From assembly GCA_963764675.1 (NCBI GenBank), contig CAVXTQ010000007.1, positions 992,001 through 1,056,000 on the forward strand: DNA of 64,000 nucleotides. Reading direction: 5' to 3'. Shown here piece by piece: positions 17,227 through 25,051 of the stretch; the stretch's first letter is position 1; each line of letters starts with the position of its first letter. A program made the translations under genes and the position numbers. The notes beneath the pieces were generated by a model, which ran no database searches, was not told where the DNA came from, and saw only the letters and a list, made by a program, of their open reading frames with translations. The stretch comes from Acidiferrum sp963764675. Its GTDB lineage: Bacteria > Acidobacteriota > Terriglobia > Acidiferrales > UBA7541.

Positions 17227-17772
17227 ATGACTACGCAACTCTTTACCCGCCGAGACTTCTCCCTGCGCCTGGCTTCCCTGCTTCCAGTGCTTGGCGGCGC
17301 CGGAAGCGTCTTCGGCTCGGCCGCCGCGGCGGCAAAGGGTGTCCCCGCCGAGGAGATTTCTCACACCGCGGAATCCATCCATCAAGAGATCGTCATCAAA
17401 GCGAGCCGCCAGCGCGTATACGAAGCGCTTACGGACGGCAGCCAATTCACCAAGCTCACCGATTTCACCGATATGAAGGGCTCCGCTCCAGCGAACATCA
17501 GCCGCGAAGTGGGTGGCTCGTTTTCGTGTTTCGGCGGCCACATCGTGGGACGCCACGTCGAGCTGCTCCCAAACCAGCGAATCGTCCAGGCATGGCGCGT
17601 GGTCGTGTGGAAAGACGGCGTGTATTCGATCGCGAAATTCGACCTCAAGGAAGAAGGCGCGGATACGAGAGTCGTCTTCGACCACACTGGTTTCCCCACG
17701 GGCCAAGGCGAGCACCTGGCCGGAGGATGGAAAGAACACTATTGGGAGCCGCTGGCGAAATACCTGGCTTAA
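17227..17772 (+). CDS. Tat-exported SRPBCC/AHSA1-domain protein
   Basis: From ATG 17227 the 181-residue product starts with a twin-arginine signal, TRRDFSLRLASLLPVLGG, followed by an Ala-rich cleavage region. The mature part is an SRPBCC domain: IHQEIVIKASRQRVYEALTDG, GGSFSCFGGHIVGRHVELLP and GGWKEHYWEPLAKYL. It is divergent from the ArsR-AHSA1 pair and shares its fold, so a common ligand or shared regulator is plausible. Tat export implies folding in the cytoplasm, perhaps with a bound cofactor. Longer frames starting upstream run through the intergenic region and lack support. Confidence 0.83.
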   Translation: MTTQLFTRRDFSLRLASLLPVLGGAGSVFGSAAAAAKGVPAEEISHTAESIHQEIVIKASRQRVYEALTDGSQFTKLTDFTDMKGSAPANISREVGGSFSCFGGHIVGRHVELLPNQRIVQAWRVVVWKDGVYSIAKFDLKEEGADTRVVFDHTGFPTGQGEHLAGGWKEHYWEPLAKYLA

Positions 17773-17871
17773 CGCGATTTGACCAAACCACCGTCCGAGC
17801 CCTTCGCCACTACCCACTGTCCGGTCTTCAGAGTATGCTTCGGTGCGACTTTCTGAGGGAGGGCGACACCG

Positions 17872-18438
17872 ATGAAACATCTGGGATGGACAGTAGCGGT
17901 TGCAGGAATGGCTTTGCTTGCGGGCGCAGCGCTCGCCCAACAGGACTCGGCAGCGCCCGTAGCGAATCCGGTCAGCTCCACCGTAAAGGCGCAGTTGGCG
18001 CGCTTCGCCAAGAATATGGTTGCGGCTGCGGATGCCATGCCGGCCGAGAAATACGCGTTTAAGCCAATGCCGGAGATGAGCACCTACAGCCACCTGATTC
18101 TTCACATCACGCTTAGCAACAATTTGTTGTGCTCGAAGATTTCGGGCGTGGCGGCGCCGGAAGCGGGCGCCGACACCGATCCGAAGGATAAGTTGGTGGC
18201 GGGACTCAAGGCTTCGTTCGATTTCTGCGAGAAGTCGCTCGCGAGTGTGGACGATTCCAAATTGAGCGAGCCGATGATGCTGTTCGGCAACCGGCCGTCG
18301 TCACGCGCCGGCGCTCTAATCGGGTTGAGCGATGGGTGGTACGACCATTACGGCACGCAGGCTATCTATCTGCGACTTAATGGAATTCTGCCGCCGACCG
18401 CGCAGCCGCCGGCCGCCGCGCCGCCAGCAAAGCAGTAG
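17872..18438 (+). CDS. Exported DinB-like protein
   Basis: A 188-residue protein with a clear signal peptide ending GAALAQQ. The mature part resembles the DinB/YfiT four-helix fold: KAQLARFAKNMVAAADAMPAEKYAFKP, then THE-like HLILHITLSNNLLCSKI (His in helix 2), and a late helix with SDGWYDHYGTQAIYLRLNGI. DinB-family proteins often bind metal through three His; two of them (in HLILHIT and DHYG) are visible. It ends in a Pro/Ala-rich tail. Its stop abuts the stop of the convergent response regulator. Function unknown. Confidence 0.75.
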   Translation: MKHLGWTVAVAGMALLAGAALAQQDSAAPVANPVSSTVKAQLARFAKNMVAAADAMPAEKYAFKPMPEMSTYSHLILHITLSNNLLCSKISGVAAPEAGADTDPKDKLVAGLKASFDFCEKSLASVDDSKLSEPMMLFGNRPSSRAGALIGLSDGWYDHYGTQAIYLRLNGILPPTAQPPAAAPPAKQ

Positions 18439-18825
18439 TCAGAACTCCGTCGGAAAAAACGTCTGCTGCTGCAGGACGGCATTGACCGCCGACACTAGGC
18501 TTTGCCCGGCTTCGGCTTTCACGACATACCCGTGGACACCGATCTTCTGCGCTTCTTCCATGAGCTGCTTGCTCTTGTGCATGGTGAGAATCAGAATCGG
18601 TGTGTCCGGAGAGAACTGCCTGATCTTGCGAGCCGCGTCCAACCCATTCATCACTGGCATAGTGATATCGAGAATGATCAGATCCGGACGAGATTCCTGC
18701 GCCAACTCCACGGCTTCTGCCCCGTTGGACGCCTCTTCGCACGCTTCCAAGGCAATCCGAGCGGCCAGCGTCAAACAGACCCGCTTCCTGATACCCGGTT
18801 GATCGTCCGCGATTAAGACTCGCAC
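18439..18825 (-). CDS. Receiver-only response regulator
   Basis: The 128-residue product is one receiver domain: RVLIADDQPGIRK (acidic pocket), LIILDITMPVMNG (phospho-acceptor Asp), ILTMHK (conserved Thr) and VVKA (conserved Lys). There is no output domain; NarL-type regulators would continue with a LuxR HTH. It follows the histidine kinase gene by 84 bp on the same strand and is its likely partner. A CheY-like mode of action by protein contact is inferred. Confidence 0.88.
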   Translation of the reverse strand: MRVLIADDQPGIRKRVCLTLAARIALEACEEASNGAEAVELAQESRPDLIILDITMPVMNGLDAARKIRQFSPDTPILILTMHKSKQLMEEAQKIGVHGYVVKAEAGQSLVSAVNAVLQQQTFFPTEF

Positions 18826-18909
18826 TAGGCCCCTAACAAGTCCTCTTCGAACACTTGCGAGCGCGGGGAGCCTCGCGATGACTCCTAATACTACTGCAAA
18901 AACGCAGAT

Positions 18910-20412
18910 TCACGACGCCGCTGCTGCGGCGGCCAAAGGAACCGTGACTTTGACGCGAGTTCCCTTTTCGTCGGATGCAATTTCGAGTTCCCCGCGGAAA
19001 TCCTTGATTCGTTCGCGCATGCCCCGCAATCCCACGCCCGGAGCCGCAGCCGCCGACTGCTTCTGCGGAGAGATGCCTTTACCTTTATCCTCGACTTCCA
19101 GAACGAGGCTGCCGGAGGACTCGTAGATCCGAATCGCGGCGGTGGGGCTTTCGGAATGCCGATGGATGTTGGTGAGGCATTCCTGAATCACCCTGAAGAT
19201 TGCAGTCTCCAATTCAGGGCAGAGCCTTCCGAAATCGCTGACCAACTCCAGGCTCACCTGCACACCGCTTCTTTGCGAAAATCCTTCCACATACCAGCGC
19301 AACGCCGAGACCAGACCCATTTCATCCAGCAACGGAGGGTGCAAGAGGTAGGAAATCGTCCGAATTTCCCCGGATACCTGCTTCACGATGTGGATGTTTT
19401 CGGCGATGCCTTTGGCAAGCTCGGGACTCGTTTTCTCGGCTTCCATCTCTAAGGAATACAGGTTCATGCCAAGAAGCGCGACGATCTGGCCGGTGCTGTC
19501 GTGCAAGTCCCGGGCGATGCGCCTCCGCTCGTCATCTTGAACGCGCAACAAGCGCGCGGAAAGTTGACGCAAGCTCTGATTGGCGGACTCCACAGCCTCA
19601 GCCTGCTGAAGAATCTGGCTGTTCTTTTGTTGCAGCTCGATGGTGCGCTCCAGGACGCGCCGTTCCAATTCGTCATGGGCTACCCGAAGCTCCTGCTCGA
19701 CGCGCTTCCGCTCCGCAATCTCGTTCTCCAATGACTGGGCGCGCTGTTGCAAGTGCGTGATGTTACGCAAGCGGGCTTCATCGGTGGCCAAGGCTGCGTA
19801 GCTCTCGCCCGGAATCACGGCGGAGTGTTCTGCGCAGATCTTCTGGAACAAGTCACCGTGGTCCTCGCGATAAAAGTCCTTCATCGGATAGCCACAGTGC
19901 AGGTCGAAGGAGTGGACACGCGCCAAGTTGTTCCAGAGCTGCTCCAGATGCAGGGCGGCCTCCAGCTTTCCTTGGGTCCACAACAGGGAGACCATTTCCC
20001 CAAAAACGGCAAGACGCTGTTCCTTGCCCCCGGACTTGGTTTTGGTTCGTTCCACCAAGCTGCCGATCACCTGCGCAAAAAGATCGGCGTCCGGCCAGCC
20101 GTCCACCAGGAACTTCGACAGCGTCTCGGCAGCGTCCAAAGCGACATAGCGGCCCTGTTCAGCGATTTTGGCCATATTCAGGCCATGGCGTCTCAGATTG
20201 CGGTCGAGGGTCTCGCGGTGTTCGGGGGTGGCAACAATCATCGCGGAATCGCCAGCGCCAAGGGCGGTCCCGATGAATCGACTCAGGGTTTTGAGAAGGA
20301 AGGCGTCGTCTGTGTAGAACTGAGCTACGTGGCCCCTATGGTCGTGGTTGCGCCAATCGGGGGGCGGGATGTGCGATTCATCTAACGATCCTAGGGACTT
20401 TGTCGCGCTCAT
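18910..20412 (-). CDS. MEDS-domain sensor histidine kinase (HisKA_3/NarX type)
   Basis: With ATG 20412 (GGGGGT about 6 nt upstream) the product has 500 residues. The N-terminal 170 residues resemble the MEDS/DcmR sensory domain: GHVAQFYTDDAFLLKTLSRFIG, AMIVATPEHRETLDRNL, and AVFGEMVSLLWTQGK. A coiled coil follows (about 215-300), then the HisKA_3 H-box RRRIARDLHDSTGQ, and a HATPase_c domain with QECLTNIHRHS (N box) and GVGLRGMRERI (G box). There is no membrane helix, so it senses in the cytoplasm. It is cotranscribed with the receiver-only regulator. Confidence 0.88.
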   Translation of the reverse strand: MSATKSLGSLDESHIPPPDWRNHDHRGHVAQFYTDDAFLLKTLSRFIGTALGAGDSAMIVATPEHRETLDRNLRRHGLNMAKIAEQGRYVALDAAETLSKFLVDGWPDADLFAQVIGSLVERTKTKSGGKEQRLAVFGEMVSLLWTQGKLEAALHLEQLWNNLARVHSFDLHCGYPMKDFYREDHGDLFQKICAEHSAVIPGESYAALATDEARLRNITHLQQRAQSLENEIAERKRVEQELRVAHDELERRVLERTIELQQKNSQILQQAEAVESANQSLRQLSARLLRVQDDERRRIARDLHDSTGQIVALLGMNLYSLEMEAEKTSPELAKGIAENIHIVKQVSGEIRTISYLLHPPLLDEMGLVSALRWYVEGFSQRSGVQVSLELVSDFGRLCPELETAIFRVIQECLTNIHRHSESPTAAIRIYESSGSLVLEVEDKGKGISPQKQSAAAAPGVGLRGMRERIKDFRGELEIASDEKGTRVKVTVPLAAAAAAS

Positions 20413-20574
20413 CCAGGTACCCCCGTCTAGCCTAATTCTCACCATAGACTTTCGGTTCCACAATACAGGGAAACATGTACGGACACGCAAGCAGCAAGCT
20501 CCCGCTGTCATAGCGATTCTCGTTTTACCCTCCGCCCCAAGAGGAGCTGTTCGCCAAGATTCACCGCAACCTCT

Positions 20575-20617
20575 CCTCTTGACAATCTAGAGTAGAGCTG
20601 CCATCTTCCTCTTGACA
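20575..20617 (+). promoter_or_regulatory. Direct repeat with two TTGACA boxes upstream of padR
   Basis: CCTCTTGACA occurs at 20575-20584 and again at 20608-20617, each followed by a similar purine-rich tail (AATCTAGAGTAGAG against GTCGAGGGGAGG). The copies are 33 bp apart, three helical turns, and the second ends 20 bp before the padR start. The first TTGACA can act as a -35 box (weak -10 at 20602-20607); the repeat may bind PadR. Confidence 0.4.
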
Positions 20618-20636
20618 GTCGAGGGGAGGACACCCT

Positions 20637-20972
20637 ATGGCGGACAAACCGAGCGGCTTGGTGCAAGGCACGCTCGACATGCTCATCCTGAAAACTCTTC
20701 AGCTGGAGCCGATGCACGGATATGGAATTGCCCTTCGCATCGAGCAGATCAGCAAACACGTGTTCCAGGTGAATCCGGGGTCGCTGTTCCCCGCGTTCCG
20801 GCGGCTCGAGCGAGCGGGCCTGCTCGCGAGCGAGTGGCGCGAAACCGAGAACAGCCGCCGCGCGAAGTATTACGCGTTGACGGCGGACGGTCGAAAGAAA
20901 TTGAAGACCGAGACGCGCGAGTGGCAGAGACAGTCAGGCGCGATTTCGCGAATTCTCGAAGCCGAGTCGTAG
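20637..20972 (+). CDS. PadR-family transcriptional regulator
   Basis: The 111-residue protein has the PadR winged helix: LVQGTLDMLILKTLQLEPMHGYGIALRIEQI, VNPGSLFPAFRRLERAGLLASEW, and the wing NSRRAKYYALTADGRKKL. The GAGGGGAGGA stretch before ATG 20637 is a good ribosome site. A padR gene directly in front of an ADOP permease, with 10 bp between them, is the standard arrangement in Acidobacteria, so it probably controls this permease. The ligand is unknown. Confidence 0.92.
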   Translation: MADKPSGLVQGTLDMLILKTLQLEPMHGYGIALRIEQISKHVFQVNPGSLFPAFRRLERAGLLASEWRETENSRRAKYYALTADGRKKLKTETREWQRQSGAISRILEAES

Positions 20973-20982
20973 GAGGTTTTCC

Positions 20983-23700
20983 ATGGCGCTGCTGCGAACT
21001 CTCTTGGATGGACTGCGTGGATTGTTCCGCAAGGAACAAGTCGAGCGCGAGATGGATGAAGAACTGCGCGAGTATCTGGACGCGGCGGTACGCGAGAAGA
21101 TGCGCCGCGGCATGAGCCGCGCGGATGCGCTGCGGGCCGCACGAATCGAAATGGGCGGTGTGGAAGATGTGAAAGAGAAAGTGCGGGACGTAAGCTGGGA
21201 AACCTTTGTCGAGGGACTGTGGCAGGACCTGCGGTTTGGCGCGCGGCTACTGGCCTCCAGCCCCATGTTCACCGCGGCAGCGATCTTATCCCTGGCATTA
21301 GGCATTGGCGCGAACACCGCGATCTTTCAATTGCTCGACGCCATCCGGTTGCGGGCCTTGCCCGTAAGCAATGCGAGCGAAATGGCTTCCGTCCAGATCG
21401 ATCACCGCGACGGCGCCACAGGAAATTTCACCAGCCGGTATTCGGACCTCACCAATCCGATGTGGGAGCAGATTCGAGCACAGCAACGAGGATTCTCGGG
21501 CGTCTTCGCTTGGGGACCGTCAACCTTCAACATTTCTCCTGGTGGCGAAGTCCATGTCATTCAGGGGTTGTGGGTGAGCGGCGAGTTTTTTGACGTGTTG
21601 GGCGTTCAACCGGAACGAGGGCGCGTGCTCTCGCCCGCCGATGACCGGCCCGGCTGCGCATCGACTGGTGTTGTTGTGAGTCATTCCTTCTGGCAGCGCG
21701 AGTATGGAGGATTGGAATCCGTCGTCGGTCAAACGCTGCTTCTGGAGAAACATCCTTACAAAATTATTGGAATCACACCGCCAGGCTTTTTTGGTGTGGA
21801 AATGGGACGCGACTTCGACGTGGCCGTGCCCTTGTGCGCAGAACCTGTCGTTCGCGGTGAAGATAGCGTGCTAAACCGGCGAGACGGCTGGTGGTTGACC
21901 GTGATGGGCCGCCTGAAACCTGGTTGGACGTTAGACAAAGCTTCGGCTCAGTTGCGCGCAGTGTCGCCGGGAATCTTCGAAGCTACGGTGCCGAGCGACT
22001 TCGACGCGGAAGGAACAAAACACTTTCTCGGATACAAACTAGGGGCATTCTCGGGCGAGACTGGCCTGTCAAACCTGCGCGAAACATACGAGAGCCCTCT
22101 TTGGCTGCTCCTAGGCCTAGCCGGCTTGGTGCTACTGATCGCGGCAGCGAATCTGGCGAACTTAATGCTGGCGCGGGCGAGCGCGCGCGAACGCGAAATG
22201 GCCATGCGAATCGCGGTCGGCGCGACCCGCGGCCGATTGATCCGGCAGTTGCTGGCGGAGAGTTTCCTGCTCGCCGGAATCGGCGCGCTCGGTGGCATCG
22301 CGGTGGCGCGGGGCCTCACGCAATTGCTGGTGTCGTGGCTCAGCACGCAGCAGGATCCTTTGTTCCTCGACTTGGCCACGGATTGGCGAATGCTTGGATT
22401 CACGATAGGCGTCACATTGCTTGCCTGCGTTTTGTTCGGGCTGGCGCCGGCGCTACGCGCCACGCGCGTTGCACCGGGAATCGCATTGAAGTCCAGCGGG
22501 CTCAATGCGACGAGCGGGCGCACGCGATTTGGGCTTCGCCGGGCTTTGGTCGTCTCACAGATCGCGCTGTCGTTGATGCTGGTCGTTGGGGCGATTCTGT
22601 TCGCGCGGAGCCTGCGGCGCTTGGCAACCCTAGATGCTGGATTTAGTCAGGACGGAATCCTAGAGACTAACCTGGATCTGACGCAACTAAAGTTGCCGGT
22701 GGAGCGGCGCGTCGAATTCAAACACGGAATCCTGGAACAGATTCGCGGAATTCCCGGAGTGGACGCAGCAGCAGAGGCTGGAATTGTGCCGCTCAGCGGC
22801 GACGGAATGAACCGGCAGGTGCTTGTCGAGCGGTCGGGACAAGTGACGCAAGGCAAGGCGAACCTGAACATCGTGAGTTCCGAATATTTCACGACGCTGC
22901 GCACCGCGCTTCTTGCCGGCCGCGATTTCAACGAGCGGGACACGCTCTCGTCCCCGCCCGTCCTCATCGTCAATCAAGCGTTCGCGCAGAAATTCTTTGC
23001 TGGGCAAAACCCAGTTGGGTCCCTGTTCCGGATCAAGTCCTATCGCGACGTAGGCCCTCCCTGCGAAATCGTCGGCTACGTGAAGGACGCGAAGTACCAC
23101 GACTTGCGCGAAGACTTCTGGCCCACGATGTATACGCCGGTGACCCAACAAACGAAGCCCGATCTCGGCCAGACCATCCTCGTGCACTCCAGCGCCTCCC
23201 TCTTCACCCTGACCTCAGGAATCAAGGACGTCGTGCAACGAGTGAATCCTGAGATCGATTTGACCTTCACGCCATTCCGAACACTGGTGGAAGAGTCGCT
23301 GCTGCGCGACCGGTTGATGGCGCGGCTGTCCGGATTTTTCGGACTATTGGCAGCGTTGCTCGCGACGATCGGCTTATACGGCGTGATTTCCTACATGGTG
23401 GCACAACGCAAAAATGAGATCGGCATCCGCATGGCGTTGGGAGCCGACCGCGAAAACATCGTGAGATTGGTGATGCGAGAAGCGGCGCTGCTGGTCGGAA
23501 TTGGGCTATTGATTGGCACGGCGCTGGCATTGGCCGGCGGCCGAACGGCGGCCACGTTGCTGTTCGGACTTAAGCCATGGGATGTGACGACCTTCGCGTT
23601 GGCGCTTTCCGGATTGTCGTTGGTGGCGGTGGCGGCGACGTTGTTGCCCGCGCTGCGTGCGTCGCGATTGGATCCGATGGTGGCCTTGCGGGACGAGTAG
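20983..23700 (+). CDS. ADOP-type ABC transporter permease (MacB/FtsX duplicated)
   Basis: The 905-residue protein has an N-terminal prefix (about 1-75: LRGLFRKEQVEREMDEELREYL) typical of acidobacterial duplicated orphan permeases. A membrane helix and MacB periplasmic core follow (about 90-360), then an FtsX block with AAANLANLMLARASAREREMA. A second core and FtsX block (from about 525) ends with KNEIGIRMALGADRENIVRLV and DPMVALRDE. No ATPase gene is adjacent, hence 'orphan'. Such proteins are thought to act in export of small molecules or lipoproteins. AGGAGG precedes the ATG at 20983. Confidence 0.93.
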   Translation: MALLRTLLDGLRGLFRKEQVEREMDEELREYLDAAVREKMRRGMSRADALRAARIEMGGVEDVKEKVRDVSWETFVEGLWQDLRFGARLLASSPMFTAAAILSLALGIGANTAIFQLLDAIRLRALPVSNASEMASVQIDHRDGATGNFTSRYSDLTNPMWEQIRAQQRGFSGVFAWGPSTFNISPGGEVHVIQGLWVSGEFFDVLGVQPERGRVLSPADDRPGCASTGVVVSHSFWQREYGGLESVVGQTLLLEKHPYKIIGITPPGFFGVEMGRDFDVAVPLCAEPVVRGEDSVLNRRDGWWLTVMGRLKPGWTLDKASAQLRAVSPGIFEATVPSDFDAEGTKHFLGYKLGAFSGETGLSNLRETYESPLWLLLGLAGLVLLIAAANLANLMLARASAREREMAMRIAVGATRGRLIRQLLAESFLLAGIGALGGIAVARGLTQLLVSWLSTQQDPLFLDLATDWRMLGFTIGVTLLACVLFGLAPALRATRVAPGIALKSSGLNATSGRTRFGLRRALVVSQIALSLMLVVGAILFARSLRRLATLDAGFSQDGILETNLDLTQLKLPVERRVEFKHGILEQIRGIPGVDAAAEAGIVPLSGDGMNRQVLVERSGQVTQGKANLNIVSSEYFTTLRTALLAGRDFNERDTLSSPPVLIVNQAFAQKFFAGQNPVGSLFRIKSYRDVGPPCEIVGYVKDAKYHDLREDFWPTMYTPVTQQTKPDLGQTILVHSSASLFTLTSGIKDVVQRVNPEIDLTFTPFRTLVEESLLRDRLMARLSGFFGLLAALLATIGLYGVISYMVAQRKNEIGIRMALGADRENIVRLVMREAALLVGIGLLIGTALALAGGRTAATLLFGLKPWDVTTFALALSGLSLVAVAATLLPALRASRLDPMVALRDE

Positions 23701-23759
23701 CGGTGCCGCCGACATTGCGACAGCGCGGTGTTTTTTTGGTGTGGGTTGCATCGAAGATG

Positions 23760-23775
23760 CCGCCCTTAAGGGCGG
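23760..23775. repeat. Perfect 16-bp palindrome (REP-like)
   Basis: CCGCCCTTAAGGGCGG is a perfect palindrome in the intergenic region between the ADOP permease and the convergent peroxiredoxin. The flanking context GGCGCTAC reads on the other strand as GTAGCGCCGCC, which recurs at 31625-31635 in front of another repeat, suggesting a dispersed family. Confidence 0.5.
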
Positions 23776-23807
23776 CGCTACATTAAAACCTCTGCGCGGT
23801 GAGGGGA

Positions 23808-23839
23808 CGAGCCGCCGGACTTCAAATCGCGGCGGCTCG
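23808..23839. terminator. Inverted repeat between convergent genes, candidate bidirectional terminator
   Basis: CGAGCCGCC (23808-23816) pairs with GGCGGCTCG (23831-23839) across a 14-nt loop. It lies between the ends of the ADOP permease and the peroxiredoxin gene. No T-run follows on either side, so the termination role is tentative. Confidence 0.4.
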
Positions 23840-23851
23840 TCGTGATGTGCG

Positions 23852-24436
23852 CTACTTTGTAGCTTGCTTCTTGTGCAGGTCCGTGCAGACGGACATGGCG
23901 GTGTTCGGATCGACCGCGCTGTCGCCTTCCTCGATGTGCTGGATCACGCCGTTCTTGTCGATGACGATGTTGGCTCGCTGCGCCCACTGATAGGTCTGGT
24001 TCTCGACGTCGTAACCTTTCAGCACGCCGTATGCGGTCAACATTTTCTTGTTCATATCGCTCAACAAGGGGAACTTAATGCTGATCTGCTTCGCGAAGGC
24101 GGCGTTAGCGGCGGGACTATCCATGCTTACGCCGAAGATTTCTGTGTCGGAGGGGTCGATCTTACCTGCGGTTATTCCAGACTGGACCGCCTGGAGTTGT
24201 TTCGTTCAACCACCGGTGAAGGCCAGAACGTAAATCGCCAGCAAGACGTTCTTCTTGCCGCGATAGTCGCTGAGTTTGACGGTCTTCCACCGATCGCTCA
24301 GCAGGGCGAAATCGGGTGCGACATCGCCAACCTTGAGCGAGACTTTAGCAACTTCCGGCTTTTGCGTTTGCGCCGGCGTGAGCGTTAATGCAGAGCTCAT
24401 GCAGAGCAGCAAGGCAGCAGCGAGCACACGTTTCAT
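23852..24436 (-). CDS. Exported peroxiredoxin-like protein with in-frame TGA at the peroxidatic Cys: probable selenoprotein
   Basis: The ATG at 24436 follows AAAGGAG by 5 nt. The product starts with a signal peptide (MKRVLAAALLLCMSSALTLT), then VGDVAPDFALLSDRWKTVKL, the AhpC/TSA start. It reaches AIYVLAFTGG, then TGA (24208-24206), then TKQLQAVQSGITAGKI, FGVSMDSPAANAAFAKQI, FPLLSD and NIVIDKNGVIQHI in the same frame to the stop at 23852. Homologues read FTGGCTK here, so codon 77 replaces the peroxidatic Cys; TGA as selenocysteine gives a 194-residue protein. A distal Cys near residue 184 could resolve it. The alternative is a nonsense mutation or base-call error from TGC or TGT. No sel genes lie in this window. 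Confidence 0.75.
24168..24195 (-). promoter_or_regulatory. Candidate bacterial SECIS hairpin after the TGA
   Basis: Downstream of the TGA, GCGGT (24190-24186) pairs with ACCGC (24172-24168). Inside, TCC or CC pairs with GGA or GG around an AGUCU apical loop starting about 22 nt after the TGA, with a G in its first two positions, as in bacterial SECIS elements. A competing stem TCCAG (24195-24191)/CTGGA (24180-24176) with a 10-nt loop is also possible. Seen by eye only. Confidence 0.45.
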
Positions 24437-24635
24437 CGTTTCTCCTTTGCGGTAGGGTTACGACTGAGAACCGCTACGATCATACGAACCTCGCAATCCT
24501 CTGAACAGCACATAGTTGTCACTTTTTCGTTCGGTGGAACTCGCGCGATCGCAGTAGCCTTGCAAAGCGATCGTTGAGGGGAAGGGGCCCGGAACTGAGC
24601 GAGCACAGCCATAAGACCTCCGGTTCCTTGAAAGA

Positions 24636-24656
24636 ATGCTTGAGCCGCTCAAGCAT
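24636..24656. repeat. Perfect hairpin ATGCTTGAG-CCG-CTCAAGCAT
   Basis: Nine-base arms flank a 3-nt loop. It lies in the 615-bp stretch (24437-25051) between the peroxiredoxin and the large surface-protein gene. That stretch holds no convincing coding frame on either strand; apart from this hairpin and the promoter at 24912-24941 nothing in it was recognised. Confidence 0.45.
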
Positions 24657-24911
24657 CCGGAAATCCCGGTATTTTCCGAAGTTATAGTAAATAAGGGCTT
24701 TACGTCTTGATACTCCATAACGCGAGGAAAAAATCGCTCGCCGCTGCACAACCGCAAAGGCCAACGGTAACCGTAAATGAACGTTTTGCGTGCGAAGACC
24801 GAATAGACAGGTAGCGATGGAGAACGGAATTGCCTGACGACCGCGAGGTCTGGGAGCAGATCTGCCGGGGAGGCGCTGCTGCGTACAGAGTCGTTCAGGC
24901 ACGTCTGATTG

Positions 24912-24941
24912 TTGACATTGCGGTATTTCCCGCAGTATAAG
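24912..24941 (+). promoter_or_regulatory. Sigma-70 promoter for the surface-protein gene
   Basis: TTGACA (24912-24917) and TATAAG (24936-24941) are 18 bp apart. The spacer contains the dyad TGCGG-TATTTC-CCGCA, which could bind a repressor. Transcription would start near 24948, giving a 5' leader of about 100 nt before the GTG at 25052. Confidence 0.6.
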
Positions 24942-25051
24942 CCTCGCAAGACCAACCAGAGGTATTCCCCGTAAGACCGCAAGAAACGAACCGTTCGGCG
25001 TTCCAACAGCTGTAAATGGGCCCATCGACAAGCTGATGAGGAGGAGACACC

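Noticed and set aside
23852..24436. Reading the peroxiredoxin as two separate genes or as a frameshift
   Set aside because: Both parts are in the same frame and meet at one TGA; no insertion or deletion is needed to join them.
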